DNA of 64,000 nucleotides from Rhodobacteraceae bacterium Alg231-04 (GCA_900143635.1 FREY01000003.1:449220-513219); one strand, 5' to 3'; counted from the stretch's first letter, positions 51,569 through 59,781 are shown. Translations and numbers: made by a program. The notes: generated from the sequence alone by a model not told the origin.

Positions 51569-52890
51569 TCAGGAACCTCCAGCCCGCTGGGCACGGTTTC
51601 GGGACGCCCCAGACGACCCCTAAGGCTGTCAGTGCCGGTCAGCGCGTTTAAGAATGAAATGACCTGTGCAATCTCGGCATCGGTCAGGCTCACCGGCTCC
51701 AGATCAAGTCGCGAGGCCAGACGCGCACGCTCGCGACCGTCCTGCATGGGCAGAAAATCGGCCGAGGCGAGCCAGGGCACGTCCGGCAAGGCGGCCAGTT
51801 GTGGCTGCCAGTTGCGATATTCACTGCGTGCATCTAGGTGATGGCGCAGAATGCCGTCGAGCGTGGCATAGGCCCCGTTGTGGCCGTAAGGCGCGGTCAG
51901 TGCCACATTGCGAAGCGACGGTGTCCGGAAACGATAGGCATCCTCCAACCGGTCCGAAGCCCCCATGCGCCCCACATCGCGCACAACCGGATCCCACTGG
52001 CGGGTCTTGCCGGGGCCGAAATGCGGCAGCATCAGTGCGTGAAATTTCTGGTCGGTCAGAAGGGGCCCGGAGTGACAGTCGGCACAGCCGGCCTCACCAT
52101 AAAACAAATCCATTCCCGCTTTCTGGTCCGGTGTCAGCGCCGCTGCATCCCCCGCAAGAAAGGCGTCAAAGGGGCTGTCAAAGCTCTGAAACTCCGTGCC
52201 CTCAAAGGCCGCAAGCGCATTGGCGACATGGGTGATGGTGATGTCCAGCGGGCTGGTCACATCGTCAAAGGCGCCAACGAACATCTCGGCGTATTCCGGG
52301 ATGATCCGCACCCGTTTGGCGATGATCGGCCAGACCGCGTCGATCCGGTCATAGGCAGCCCCAGCTACCTGATTTTCTTTCGGATCGCCCGCCATTTCAA
52401 ACTGCGAGGTCATCGGAAACAGTGCCTGCGCGGCAAGGATAGAGTTCAGCCCCTCAGGCAGCCATTCCTGCGCCGGGCTGTCAAAACCGTTGTCGTAGAT
52501 GTCCGAAACAGACAGCCGCCCATCGTGGAACATCACATCCACCTCACGCGCGCCTAGGTTCCACAGGGCCGGTGCGTTGCGCGGGATGCGCTTAATGATA
52601 CGCGCGGCCCCTGCGCCCGGCCTGCGGTCGGGGCCAAGCCCGGTACCGCCCTCACCGATCCCCAGCGACAGGGCATCACCAGTGCCGTGCTCCGGATGGT
52701 GGCAGGTGGCACAGGCGATGTTGCGATTGCCGGACAGGATCGGATCAAAAAACAAGAGCTGCCCTATCCGCGCCTGATCCGCATCGAACCGGATGAAATC
52801 AGAGGGTTGCAAGGGCGCCGGAAGCGGGTTCCCATACGCGGGCGCGCAAGCGAACACCCCCAAGGCCGCGCCAAGAAAACTGTTACGAAT
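51565..52890 (-). CDS. Di-heme cytochrome c peroxidase / MauG-family protein (copy 2)
   Basis: This protein of ~441 residues has two heme c motifs, CATCH (60-64) and CADCH (269-273), and the same blocks as copy 1 (RIGQLLFFDPILSGNRNIACATCHHP, FRTPSLRNVALTAPYGHNGAYATLDGIL, and a matching C-terminus). The start is uncertain: the signal peptide (RNSFLGAALGVFACAPAYG) begins right after ATT at 52890, while the only ordinary start codons (TTG 52863, GTG 52857) would shorten it. No ribosome site is clear. It is first in the eight-gene operon and overlaps the kinase by 4 bp. Confidence 0.87.
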   Translation of the reverse strand: MRNSFLGAALGVFACAPAYGNPLPAPLQPSDFIRFDADQARIGQLLFFDPILSGNRNIACATCHHPEHGTGDALSLGIGEGGTGLGPDRRPGAGAARIIKRIPRNAPALWNLGAREVDVMFHDGRLSVSDIYDNGFDSPAQEWLPEGLNSILAAQALFPMTSQFEMAGDPKENQVAGAAYDRIDAVWPIIAKRVRIIPEYAEMFVGAFDDVTSPLDITITHVANALAAFEGTEFQSFDSPFDAFLAGDAAALTPDQKAGMDLFYGEAGCADCHSGPLLTDQKFHALMLPHFGPGKTRQWDPVVRDVGRMGASDRLEDAYRFRTPSLRNVALTAPYGHNGAYATLDGILRHHLDARSEYRNWQPQLAALPDVPWLASADFLPMQDGRERARLASRLDLEPVSLTDAEIAQVISFLNALTGTDSLRGRLGRPETVPSGLEVPE

Positions 52891-52899
52891 GGAGAGGTT

Positions 52900-53382
52900 A
52901 TGAGAAGAATTGCCACCGCCCCGATATTGGCCCTGATGCTGACTGCCACGCCTGCGCTGGCCGAGATTGAAACCGGCCGCGACCTGATGGATGCCAAGGA
53001 TTACGCTGGCGCCATGCAGGAGTTTCTGCCCGCCGCGCGCAGCGGCAATGCCGAGGCGGAGGAGCTGATCGGGGTGATGTATGCGTTGGGGCTGGGGGTT
53101 GAGCGGGACGATGTGCGCGCCTTTGAATGGTATCTGCGCGCCTCGATGAAGGGCCACGCCGGGGCACAGTCGGGCATTGGCTGGTATTATGAGGTCGGTC
53201 GCGGCATGCCCGCACCGGACCTGGTCAGGGCCTACATGTGGTACACGCTCTCCGCCATCGGAGGGGACCCCGATGCAGCCATATCGCTTGAAGATGTGGT
53301 GAAGAAGATGACGCGCGAACAAATCGAAAAAGCCCATGTGCTGGTGGACGACTACCGGGTCTGGCTTTACCCGTTCCGGTAA
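52900..53382 (+). CDS. Exported Sel1-like repeat protein
   Basis: The 160-residue protein has a signal peptide (MRRIATAPILALMLTATPALA) and two or three Sel1-like TPR repeats, for example GNAEAEELIGVMYALGLGVERDDVRAFEWYLRAS, GHAGAQSGIGWYYEVGRGMP and YMWYTLSAIGGD. Such proteins act as protein-binding scaffolds in the periplasm. GGAGAGG lies 6 nt before ATG 52900. Its 5' end faces that of the di-heme peroxidase gene with only ~10 bp between them, so each promoter must lie within the other gene or further away. Confidence 0.85.
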   Translation: MRRIATAPILALMLTATPALAEIETGRDLMDAKDYAGAMQEFLPAARSGNAEAEELIGVMYALGLGVERDDVRAFEWYLRASMKGHAGAQSGIGWYYEVGRGMPAPDLVRAYMWYTLSAIGGDPDAAISLEDVVKKMTREQIEKAHVLVDDYRVWLYPFR

Positions 53383-53386
53383 GAAT

Positions 53387-53411
53387 GGTCCGGGGGGAGA
53401 CCCCCCGGACC
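53387..53411. terminator. Perfect hairpin between convergent genes
   Basis: GGTCCGGGGGG (53387-53397) and CCCCCCGGACC (53401-53411) pair over 11 bp around an AGA loop. It lies 4 nt after the Sel1 gene and 16 nt before the dctP stop, so it can end both transcripts. No T run is present. Confidence 0.6.
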
Positions 53412-53427
53412 CTATGTGGGATGTGGA

Positions 53428-54486
53428 TCAGTTCAGATCCTGTGCCATACCTGCTTCGATATCAGCTTCGGCGGCTGCAACAGCCTCCGTCAGCGCCGAG
53501 AAGATCTTCTCACCACCATCGATATTGCCTTTGAACCAGTCATAAACCGGGGCTGCGGCTTCCTTGAAGGCTGCCTTTTCAGCCGGGCTGGGCACGTAGA
53601 GATCACCGCCGCCGGCGACAAAATCGGAATAGGCCTGGATCGACTTGCGCTTGGGCGAAGCGAAGGTTGCCTGCTGCAGGGCCGAGAACCCATCAACCAC
53701 CACGCGGCGCAGGTCTTCCGGCATGTCCATGAACTTGGCGTTGTTCATCCACCACAGCGCGCCCATGTAGGCGTGACCATCCAGCGTCACATACTGCAGG
53801 CCCGCATCCGGGAATTTCATGCCCATGATGTCGGTGATACCGTTCTTGGATCCCTCAACCACGCCGGTCTGGAAGCTGGTGAACAGCTCGGGCCACGGGA
53901 TCGGTGTCGGCGAGGCACCCAATGCCTTGACCAGCTCCTGCGGCAGATCGGCGACCACGGTGCGGATCTTCAGGCCTTCCATGTCCGACGGGCTGGCCAC
54001 GCGGCGCTTGGTATTGGCGAAGTTGCGCCAGCCGCCGGTGTTGCCGATGGTCATCAGACGGATCGCGCCATCACTGTCCTCCAGCGCCATGGAGCGCATT
54101 GTACGGGTGAAATCACCCGACAGCACCGCCTCGGCAATGCGGTCGTTGGCCATCAGATAGGGCAGATCCAGAACCTGAACATAAGGGAAGATCCCCGACG
54201 CCCCGCCCGAGGTGGAGATATAGACGTCGACGGTGCCGTCAGCCACGCCCTGCAGGCATTCTGCGCCATTGCCGCAGAGCTGGGTGCCGATGAACAGCTC
54301 GACCTCGATCGCGCCGTTGGAAGCACTTTCAACAAAGTTCTTGAAAACGATCAGACCATCATAGTCTTCGTCGTTTTCATTGGAATTGGCCGTGGCGCGG
54401 ATGGTGTAATCCGCTGCCTGTGCCGCCATCGCTGTGCCCGCCAGCAGTGCGGCGGCCGTCAGGGCCTTTAGAGTTGATTTGATCAT
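53428..54486 (-). CDS. dctP: TRAP transporter substrate-binding protein (DctP family)
   Basis: This 352-residue periplasmic protein has a signal peptide (MIKSTLKALTAAALLAGTAMAAQA) and the TRAP DctP fold. Typical blocks are GLIVFKNFVESASNGAIEVELF, LGASPTPIPWPELFTSFQTGVVEG (with the conserved Arg-containing GLKIRTVVADLP just before), and ALWWMNNAKF. Two Cys in GTQLCGNGAECLQGV may form a disulfide. It delivers a carboxylate or sulfonate-like anion to DctQM. The ligand is unknown; proximity to the putative sulfosugar operon makes sulfonates a candidate. It is the third gene of the TRAP operon. Confidence 0.92.
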   Translation of the reverse strand: MIKSTLKALTAAALLAGTAMAAQAADYTIRATANSNENDEDYDGLIVFKNFVESASNGAIEVELFIGTQLCGNGAECLQGVADGTVDVYISTSGGASGIFPYVQVLDLPYLMANDRIAEAVLSGDFTRTMRSMALEDSDGAIRLMTIGNTGGWRNFANTKRRVASPSDMEGLKIRTVVADLPQELVKALGASPTPIPWPELFTSFQTGVVEGSKNGITDIMGMKFPDAGLQYVTLDGHAYMGALWWMNNAKFMDMPEDLRRVVVDGFSALQQATFASPKRKSIQAYSDFVAGGGDLYVPSPAEKAAFKEAAAPVYDWFKGNIDGGEKIFSALTEAVAAAEADIEAGMAQDLN

Positions 54487-54524
54487 CGGTTTCCTCCTTG
54501 CGAACTTATTGACTTCACTAGTTT

Positions 54525-56021
54525 TTATTGAACAAACCCGGTCAGACGCGGGATTGTCATGCAGATAGCCGGTACGTAGGTGATGAGAAAGATCACCGCC
54601 ACTTCAACCAAGAGAAACGGCAGGATTGCGCGGGAAATAGCCTCGACCTTTTCACCGGACACGGAACTGGCCACAAACAGCACCAGCCCCATGGGTGGCG
54701 TTGCCAGCCCCACGGTCAGATTGACGCTCATGATGATGGCGAAATGGACCGGGTGAACGCCGAGATCGACAAAGATCGGACCCAGGATCGGGCCCAGAAT
54801 GATGATCGCGGGCCCCGCGTCCAAGAACATGCCGACGACAAACAGCAGGATGTTGATCAGGAACAGCAGAATCAGCGGATTTTCCGACAGGCCAAGGATA
54901 AAGGCGGCCATGGTTTCCGGCGCGTGGCTCAGGCTGACCACGGTTTTGAAGGCCACCGCCGCACCAACAAGCAGCAGAACGGTTGAAGAGCTGAGCGCAG
55001 CGCGAGTCAGGGCCGCGGGCAGATCGCTCAGCTTCATTGATCGCAGGATGAAGAACGACACGATCAACGCATAAGCCACGGCCACAGCACTGGCTTCGGT
55101 TGGGGTAAAGACACCAACGAGAATACCGCCCAGGATGATGATCGGCGTCTGCAAGGGCGCCACGGCCTTTTTGCAGATGATGCGGAAATCCGGGCTGACC
55201 TTGGTGCGCAGGCGCAACAGCAGAAGATGAGCGACCGGCAAAAAGACCAGGAAGACCAGCCAGCCGTTCACACCAATCTCGGTGCCCGTCATCCGCAGCA
55301 ACGCGGCCACAGCAGCGAACAACCCTGCCAGAACACCGGCGAGGTTCAAACGCAGCAGGAAAAAACTCACCCGTTCTTCCAGCGGCGTGATGGTCTGGTT
55401 CTGATGCACGATGCGTTCAGCCTTGGGCAGGTCGTATTTGTCCGCCATCAGGCGCACCACCAGCATCAGCCCGACGCCCACCAGAATGCCCGGCACGATC
55501 CCCGCAAGGAACAGCGCCGCGACGCTTTCTCCCATCACATAGGCATAGATGATCATGATGCCTGAGGGTGGAATAATCGGCCCGATCACCGAGCTTGCAG
55601 CCGTCACGGCGGCGGCAAAGGTACGGGTATAGCCATTTTTCTCCATCGCCGGGATCAGGGTGGAGCCAAGCGCCGAAGTATCTGCCACCGCCGACCCGGA
55701 AAGCCCGGCAAACAGGATCGAGCTAAGGATATTCACATGCGCCAGCCCGCCACGGAAATGGCCCATCAGCGCCTGGCTGAATTCGACCAGCCGCATGGTG
55801 ATACCACCGCGGTTCATCAGCTCGCCCGCCAGCACAAAGAACGGCAACGCCATCAAGGGGAAACTGTCCATGCCGTTGTAAACATTGCGGTAAAGTAGCG
55901 CGATGTCTCGCTCCTGACCATTCAGCGACAGCAGCAAGCCCGGAGCCAGCAACAGGGCAAAGACCACCGGCAGGCCGATCATCAGGAAGACAAGGAAGAC
56001 GGGCAGAAACAGTGCCAGCAT
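54525..56021 (-). CDS. dctM: TRAP transporter large permease (DctM)
   Basis: This 498-residue inner-membrane protein has about twelve to fourteen helices. It carries the DctM markers LPFFVLAGELMNRGGITMRLVEFS, LFAGLSGSAVADTSALGSTLIPAM and IIPPSGIMIIYAYV, and near the end SVNLTVGLATPPMGLVLFV. An insertion with charged residues (about 195-290) makes it longer than the usual ~430. It uses the Na+ gradient to import the substrate bound by DctP. It overlaps the dctQ stop by one base. Confidence 0.92.
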   Translation of the reverse strand: MLALFLPVFLVFLMIGLPVVFALLLAPGLLLSLNGQERDIALLYRNVYNGMDSFPLMALPFFVLAGELMNRGGITMRLVEFSQALMGHFRGGLAHVNILSSILFAGLSGSAVADTSALGSTLIPAMEKNGYTRTFAAAVTAASSVIGPIIPPSGIMIIYAYVMGESVAALFLAGIVPGILVGVGLMLVVRLMADKYDLPKAERIVHQNQTITPLEERVSFFLLRLNLAGVLAGLFAAVAALLRMTGTEIGVNGWLVFLVFLPVAHLLLLRLRTKVSPDFRIICKKAVAPLQTPIIILGGILVGVFTPTEASAVAVAYALIVSFFILRSMKLSDLPAALTRAALSSSTVLLLVGAAVAFKTVVSLSHAPETMAAFILGLSENPLILLFLINILLFVVGMFLDAGPAIIILGPILGPIFVDLGVHPVHFAIIMSVNLTVGLATPPMGLVLFVASSVSGEKVEAISRAILPFLLVEVAVIFLITYVPAICMTIPRLTGFVQ

Positions 56022-56602
56022 CAGTCGGCCTCCATCGCAAAGCCGCTGCCATCGTCATCCGGCAGTTCGCTATCAGGTGAAACAATCCGAAGTGCGGCGC
56101 GCAGGATCAGCTCGATATTCACTGAAATCAGCAGCAGCACGCAGACATAAAGCGAGGCATACATGTAGCGCAGTTTGACCTTCACCACCTCCAGCCCAAC
56201 CCAGTCCAGCGGCAGTTTGAGCGAAGAACTGGAGAAATTCCCGCCAAAGCCCAGAGTGTGTTTGTGCCCATGCGGCAATGCCATCAGAAGAACGGCCAGC
56301 GACATCCCCAACAGGAGCAGCCCAAGCACGGCGCCCGCCCGGCGCGGCAATGCGCCTTCCAGCATATCGATGGAGACAAACCCGCCCCAGCGGTAGGCGG
56401 AGGGGGCCATCAGCCCGGTCATCCACAGCATCAGGAACCGCGCCGCTTCATCCGGCCAGGGCAGCGCGTTGTTCAGGACGTAGCGGCAGAAAACCTGCGT
56501 CAGGATCACCAGAACCATCAGCGCCAGCGCCATCCAACCAAGGAAACGGCCCGCGCGCAGGATCTGCGTATTCACCCAAACCAGAGAATTAAAAATAACC
56601 AT
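56021..56602 (-). CDS. dctQ: TRAP transporter small permease (DctQ)
   Basis: This 193-residue protein has four membrane helices in the DctQ pattern (LGWMALALMVLVILTQVFCRYVLN, then LPWPDEAARFLMLWMTGLMAPSAYR). It partners DctM. It is first in the three-gene TRAP operon; 1 bp overlaps dctM. A DeoR-type operator lies 61 bp upstream of its start. There is a 30-residue charged tail ending FAMEAD. Confidence 0.9.
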   Translation of the reverse strand: MVIFNSLVWVNTQILRAGRFLGWMALALMVLVILTQVFCRYVLNNALPWPDEAARFLMLWMTGLMAPSAYRWGGFVSIDMLEGALPRRAGAVLGLLLLGMSLAVLLMALPHGHKHTLGFGGNFSSSSLKLPLDWVGLEVVKVKLRYMYASLYVCVLLLISVNIELILRAALRIVSPDSELPDDDGSGFAMEAD

Positions 56603-56662
56603 TCCGATACCTTCCTCCCCAGGGGCATCAGTTCACATGCAGTACCAAAAGGTTCGATATTC

Positions 56663-56676
56663 TTTCGTTACTTTCG
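56663..56676. promoter_or_regulatory. DeoR-type operator in TRAP promoter
   Basis: TTTCGTTACTTTCG is a direct repeat of TTTCG with 9-bp period. The matching 14-mer TTTCGCTATTTTCG lies on the other strand at 57525-57538 upstream of the deoR gene, giving TTTCGYTAYTTTCG. A further TTCGA at 56653 may extend the array. Confidence 0.62.
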
Positions 56677-56726
56677 ATAGTGACCACAATTCGAAGCTAT
56701 GTGTCAAGAAAAAGAGCGCGTCGCTG

Positions 56727-57497
56727 TTAAGCCTCCACCAAGCCAACACCATGCGACTGGCACAGCGCCTTCAACGCCGCAGGGCAGCGCTGGTCGGTAA
56801 CCATTGTATGCACCTGCGACAGATGCCCGATACAGACAGGAGCCATTCCGTCAAATTTTGAACTGTCGACCGCCAGAATGACATGGCGCGCATTTTCAAT
56901 GATTGCCCGCGCGACCGAGGCTTCCCGCAGATCATAATCCAGCAACGCCCCATCCTGAGCCACTGCAGCCGCGCCTATAACAGCGATGTCAGCCCGGAAC
57001 TGGCGGATGAAATCCACCGCCGCCTCGCCCAGTATGGCACCATCCGACGGGCGTACAATTCCGCCCGGCACCATTACCTCCACGCCGGGGAACCGTCTGA
57101 TATCATTGGCAACGGACACGGAATCCGTGACAATTTTCAAACCCGCATGATTGATGAAATTGCGCGCGGCCGCCGCGGTCGTGGTGCCAGAATTGATAAT
57201 GACGGCCGTATGACTGGGCACCAGCCCCGCTACTGCCTTTCCGATCGCTTCCTTTTCATCACGCGCAATGGCCTGACGCACTTCGAACTGCGTATACTCG
57301 GTCCCGGCCAGCAAAGAGGCCCCGCCATGAAACCGCATGACCCGGCCGTCTTCGGACAAAAAGTTCAAGTCTTTGCGGATAGTCTGTGGCGTGGTCGCAA
57401 AAATCTCGGCCAGCTCATCAACGGTGGCCCGGCCACTCTGCTTGAGGTGACTGAGGATGGCCGCATGGCGGAGTTTTGTGTTTTTCGACGCTTTCAT
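56727..57497 (-). CDS. DeoR/GlpR-family transcriptional repressor
   Basis: This 256-residue protein has the DeoR winged helix (HAAILSHLKQSGRATVDELAEIFATTPQTIRKDLNFLSEDGRVMRFHGGASL) and a DeoRC sugar-phosphate sensor domain with IINSGTTTAAAARNF, VTDSVSVAND and AVDSSKFDGMAPV. The effector is expected to be a phosphorylated sugar. It lies between the TRAP operon and a LacI gene, all on the minus strand. The shared TTTCG-repeat motif upstream of both this gene and dctQ suggests it controls itself and the TRAP carrier. Confidence 0.93.
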   Translation of the reverse strand: MKASKNTKLRHAAILSHLKQSGRATVDELAEIFATTPQTIRKDLNFLSEDGRVMRFHGGASLLAGTEYTQFEVRQAIARDEKEAIGKAVAGLVPSHTAVIINSGTTTAAAARNFINHAGLKIVTDSVSVANDIRRFPGVEVMVPGGIVRPSDGAILGEAAVDFIRQFRADIAVIGAAAVAQDGALLDYDLREASVARAIIENARHVILAVDSSKFDGMAPVCIGHLSQVHTMVTDQRCPAALKALCQSHGVGLVEA

Positions 57498-57524
57498 TTC
57501 TTTCGCACCTAAATCGGTTCGTTT

Positions 57525-57545
57525 CGAAAATAGCGAAAAGCGAAA
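57525..57545. promoter_or_regulatory. DeoR-type operator upstream of the deoR gene
   Basis: CGAAA occurs at 57525, 57534 and 57541. On the minus strand the first two give TTTCGCTATTTTCG, matching the motif at 56663-56676 in 12 of 14 positions. It sits 28 bp upstream of the deoR start, where an autorepressor would bind. Confidence 0.62.
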
Positions 57546-57605
57546 GAAAAAAGCAAGGGCTGCCGAGATGGCCCTGTCGCAACAGCTCAGAAATCCGCTG
57601 CTGAG

Positions 57606-58610
57606 TTACAAAGACTGGCCCGGTGAAAACGCCGGAGACAGGCTTTCGAGCACCGGAAGGCCGATGTCTTTTCGACTACGGCTGTCGAGAAGAATTTCTG
57701 CCGCGCGCACGCCGATCTGGCGGCGACAGGCATCCGTTGTTGCAAGCTGCATAGGCAGACCCTGCAGGATCTGCAGATTGTTGAACCCGGCCAGCGCGAT
57801 ATCTCCCGGCACTGATATGCCGGTGGCGAGGCAATGCATCAGCCCGCCGACGCTCATCACGTCAGAGGAGTAGTATATACAGTCCACCTCGGGGCTGCGC
57901 GCCATCATCTGCGCTGTCAGCAGACGACCCGTCTCAATCGACGATTCGCCCGAATAGTGTTCGGCATCTGCAAGCGTGACCCCTTCGGCGGCCAGCGCAT
58001 CGGTGAACCCGTCGAACCGCTTTCGGGCGCGAAAATCCTGCGGCATCTTGGTGCCGATGAAGCCAATTCTGCGATAGCCGCGACGCAGGATCTGCTGCGC
58101 CGTGTCGCGCCCCGCCTCCAGATGCGAAATGCCGACGCAATGCCCAACCGGGTCACCATCCACATCCATGATCTCAACCACCGGGCAGCCCGCCTGCACC
58201 AGCATTTTTCGGGTCGCGTCCGAATGTTCCAGCCCGGCGACGATCAGCCCTGAGGGCTGCCAGCTGAGCATCTCGCGGATCACGCTTTCTTCTTCTTCCA
58301 GATCATAGCCGGTCACGCCAACCACCGGTTTCAGCGGGCTTTCTTTCAGCACCGATGAAATACCGTTCAGCACCTCGGGAAACACGAAACTGCTGAGGGA
58401 GGGCACCACCACCCCAACCAGGTTCACCGACTGCGAAGACAGGGACCCGGCAATACGGTTGGGCACGTAGCCATGGCTGCGGGCGATTTCTTCGACTTTG
58501 ACGCGGGTCCGTTCTGAGACGTCCGGCGCGCCGCGCAATGCGCGGGAGGCCGTCATTTCGCTAACCCCAGCCAGGCGTGCGACGTCTTTCAGCAGAAGTT
58601 TCTTGGTCAT
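57606..58610 (-). CDS. LacI-family transcriptional regulator (gluconate GntR-like)
   Basis: This 334-residue protein has a LacI helix-turn-helix (LKDVARLAGVSEMTASRALRG, residues ~7-27), the hinge region RIAGSLSSQSVNLVGVVVPS, and a type I periplasmic-binding-like effector domain. The pattern resembles the E. coli gluconate repressor GntR/IdnR branch. ATG 58610 (MTKKLLLKDVA) gives the canonical N-terminus. A perfect GTTACCGGTAAC palindrome in the divergent gap with gap matches that branch's operator. It may regulate the gap gene, a hexonate catabolic route, or both. Confidence 0.9.
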   Translation of the reverse strand: MTKKLLLKDVARLAGVSEMTASRALRGAPDVSERTRVKVEEIARSHGYVPNRIAGSLSSQSVNLVGVVVPSLSSFVFPEVLNGISSVLKESPLKPVVGVTGYDLEEEESVIREMLSWQPSGLIVAGLEHSDATRKMLVQAGCPVVEIMDVDGDPVGHCVGISHLEAGRDTAQQILRRGYRRIGFIGTKMPQDFRARKRFDGFTDALAAEGVTLADAEHYSGESSIETGRLLTAQMMARSPEVDCIYYSSDVMSVGGLMHCLATGISVPGDIALAGFNNLQILQGLPMQLATTDACRRQIGVRAAEILLDSRSRKDIGLPVLESLSPAFSPGQSL

Positions 58611-58696
58611 AAGTGCTATGGTCGCCCGCCACGGCAGTTTCCGCAAGGGCCACATCAGAGAATAATTGATCGAGCTAGGGGTTGAATTGAGCGACT

Positions 58697-58708
58697 GTTA
58701 CCGGTAAC
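58697..58708. promoter_or_regulatory. LacI/GntR-type operator palindrome
   Basis: GTTACCGGTAAC is a perfect 12-bp palindrome, as in E. coli gluconate operators. It is 87 bp upstream of the LacI-family gene start and 46 bp upstream of gap. Half-site-like ACCGTTATCGTTATC follows at 58718-58732, directly before gap. Confidence 0.65.
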
Positions 58709-58754
58709 GGTGCCGCAACCGTTATCGTTATCAAAAATCCGCTGGAGACACGCC

Positions 58755-59762
58755 ATGACCTTGAAAATCGCAATCAACGGATTTGGCCGTATCGGCCGCA
58801 ATGTTCTGCGCGCCCTGATCGAGAACGATGTGCAGGACATCGAAGTGGTCGCCGTCAATGACCTCTCCCCGCCAGAGACCCTGGCGCATCTGCTGAAATA
58901 TGACAGTGTTCACGGCCGTCTGCGCGGCAATGTCAGCATCGAAGGCGACACCCTGAAAGCCGGCCGCCACACCATTCGCCTGACCGCCATCCGCAACCCC
59001 GAAGAGCTGCCCTGGCAGGACGTGGATATCGCTTATGAATGCACCGGTATCTTCACCGCCCGTGACAAGGCCGAACTGCTGCTGAAGAACGGCTCCAAGC
59101 GGGTGTTGATCTCTGCTCCTGGCAAAGACGCCGACCGTACCGTTGTATACGGCGTCAACCACGAAGACCTGACCAAGGATGACGTGGTCGTCTCCAATGC
59201 CTCCTGCACCACCAACTGCCTGGCGCCTGTGGCCAAAGTGCTGGACGATGCCTTTGGTATCAAGACCGGCTACATGACCACCATCCACGCCTATACCGGC
59301 GACCAGCCGACCCATGACACCAGCCACAAAGATCTCTACCGCGCCCGTGCCGCCGCCCTGTCGATGATCCCGACCTCGACGGGTGCAGCCCGCGCCATCG
59401 CCGAAGTACTGCCGCACCTGAAGGGCCGCCTGGAAGGCTCTGCTATTCGTGTTCCCACCGCCAATGTATCGCTGGTGGATCTGACTTTTGTGCCAGAGCG
59501 CGCTGCCACGGTTGAGGCCATCAACGGCGAGATCGCCGCCGCCGCAGAAGGCAAGCTGGCAGGTATTCTGGGCTATGAGGATGCGCCGCTGGTGTCGTCC
59601 GATTTCAACCACGATCCGCATTCTTCTACCTTTGCCGCGCCGCAGACCAGCGTCACCAGCGAAGGGCTGGTGCGTATCGTCAGCTGGTATGACAACGAGT
59701 GGGGATTCTCCTGCCGGATGATCGACACAGGCCGCGCCATGGGCAAACTGATCAACGCCTAA
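58755..59762 (+). CDS. gap: Type I glyceraldehyde-3-phosphate dehydrogenase
   Basis: This 335-residue enzyme oxidises glyceraldehyde 3-phosphate with NAD(P) and phosphate. It has NGFGRIGRNVLRAL, active-site Cys151 in SNASCTTNCLAP, the following AYTGDQPTHDTSH, and WYDNEWGFSCRM at the end. Length is standard. ATG 58755 starts the conserved MTLKIAINGFG. The gene is next to a LacI-type regulator and operator, so this copy may be induced for sugar-acid catabolism, which in this window ends in glyceraldehyde 3-phosphate. It could be one of two paralogues in the genome. Confidence 0.95.
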   Translation: MTLKIAINGFGRIGRNVLRALIENDVQDIEVVAVNDLSPPETLAHLLKYDSVHGRLRGNVSIEGDTLKAGRHTIRLTAIRNPEELPWQDVDIAYECTGIFTARDKAELLLKNGSKRVLISAPGKDADRTVVYGVNHEDLTKDDVVVSNASCTTNCLAPVAKVLDDAFGIKTGYMTTIHAYTGDQPTHDTSHKDLYRARAAALSMIPTSTGAARAIAEVLPHLKGRLEGSAIRVPTANVSLVDLTFVPERAATVEAINGEIAAAAEGKLAGILGYEDAPLVSSDFNHDPHSSTFAAPQTSVTSEGLVRIVSWYDNEWGFSCRMIDTGRAMGKLINA

Positions 59763-59781
59763 GCGTCGAAGATATCAAAAG

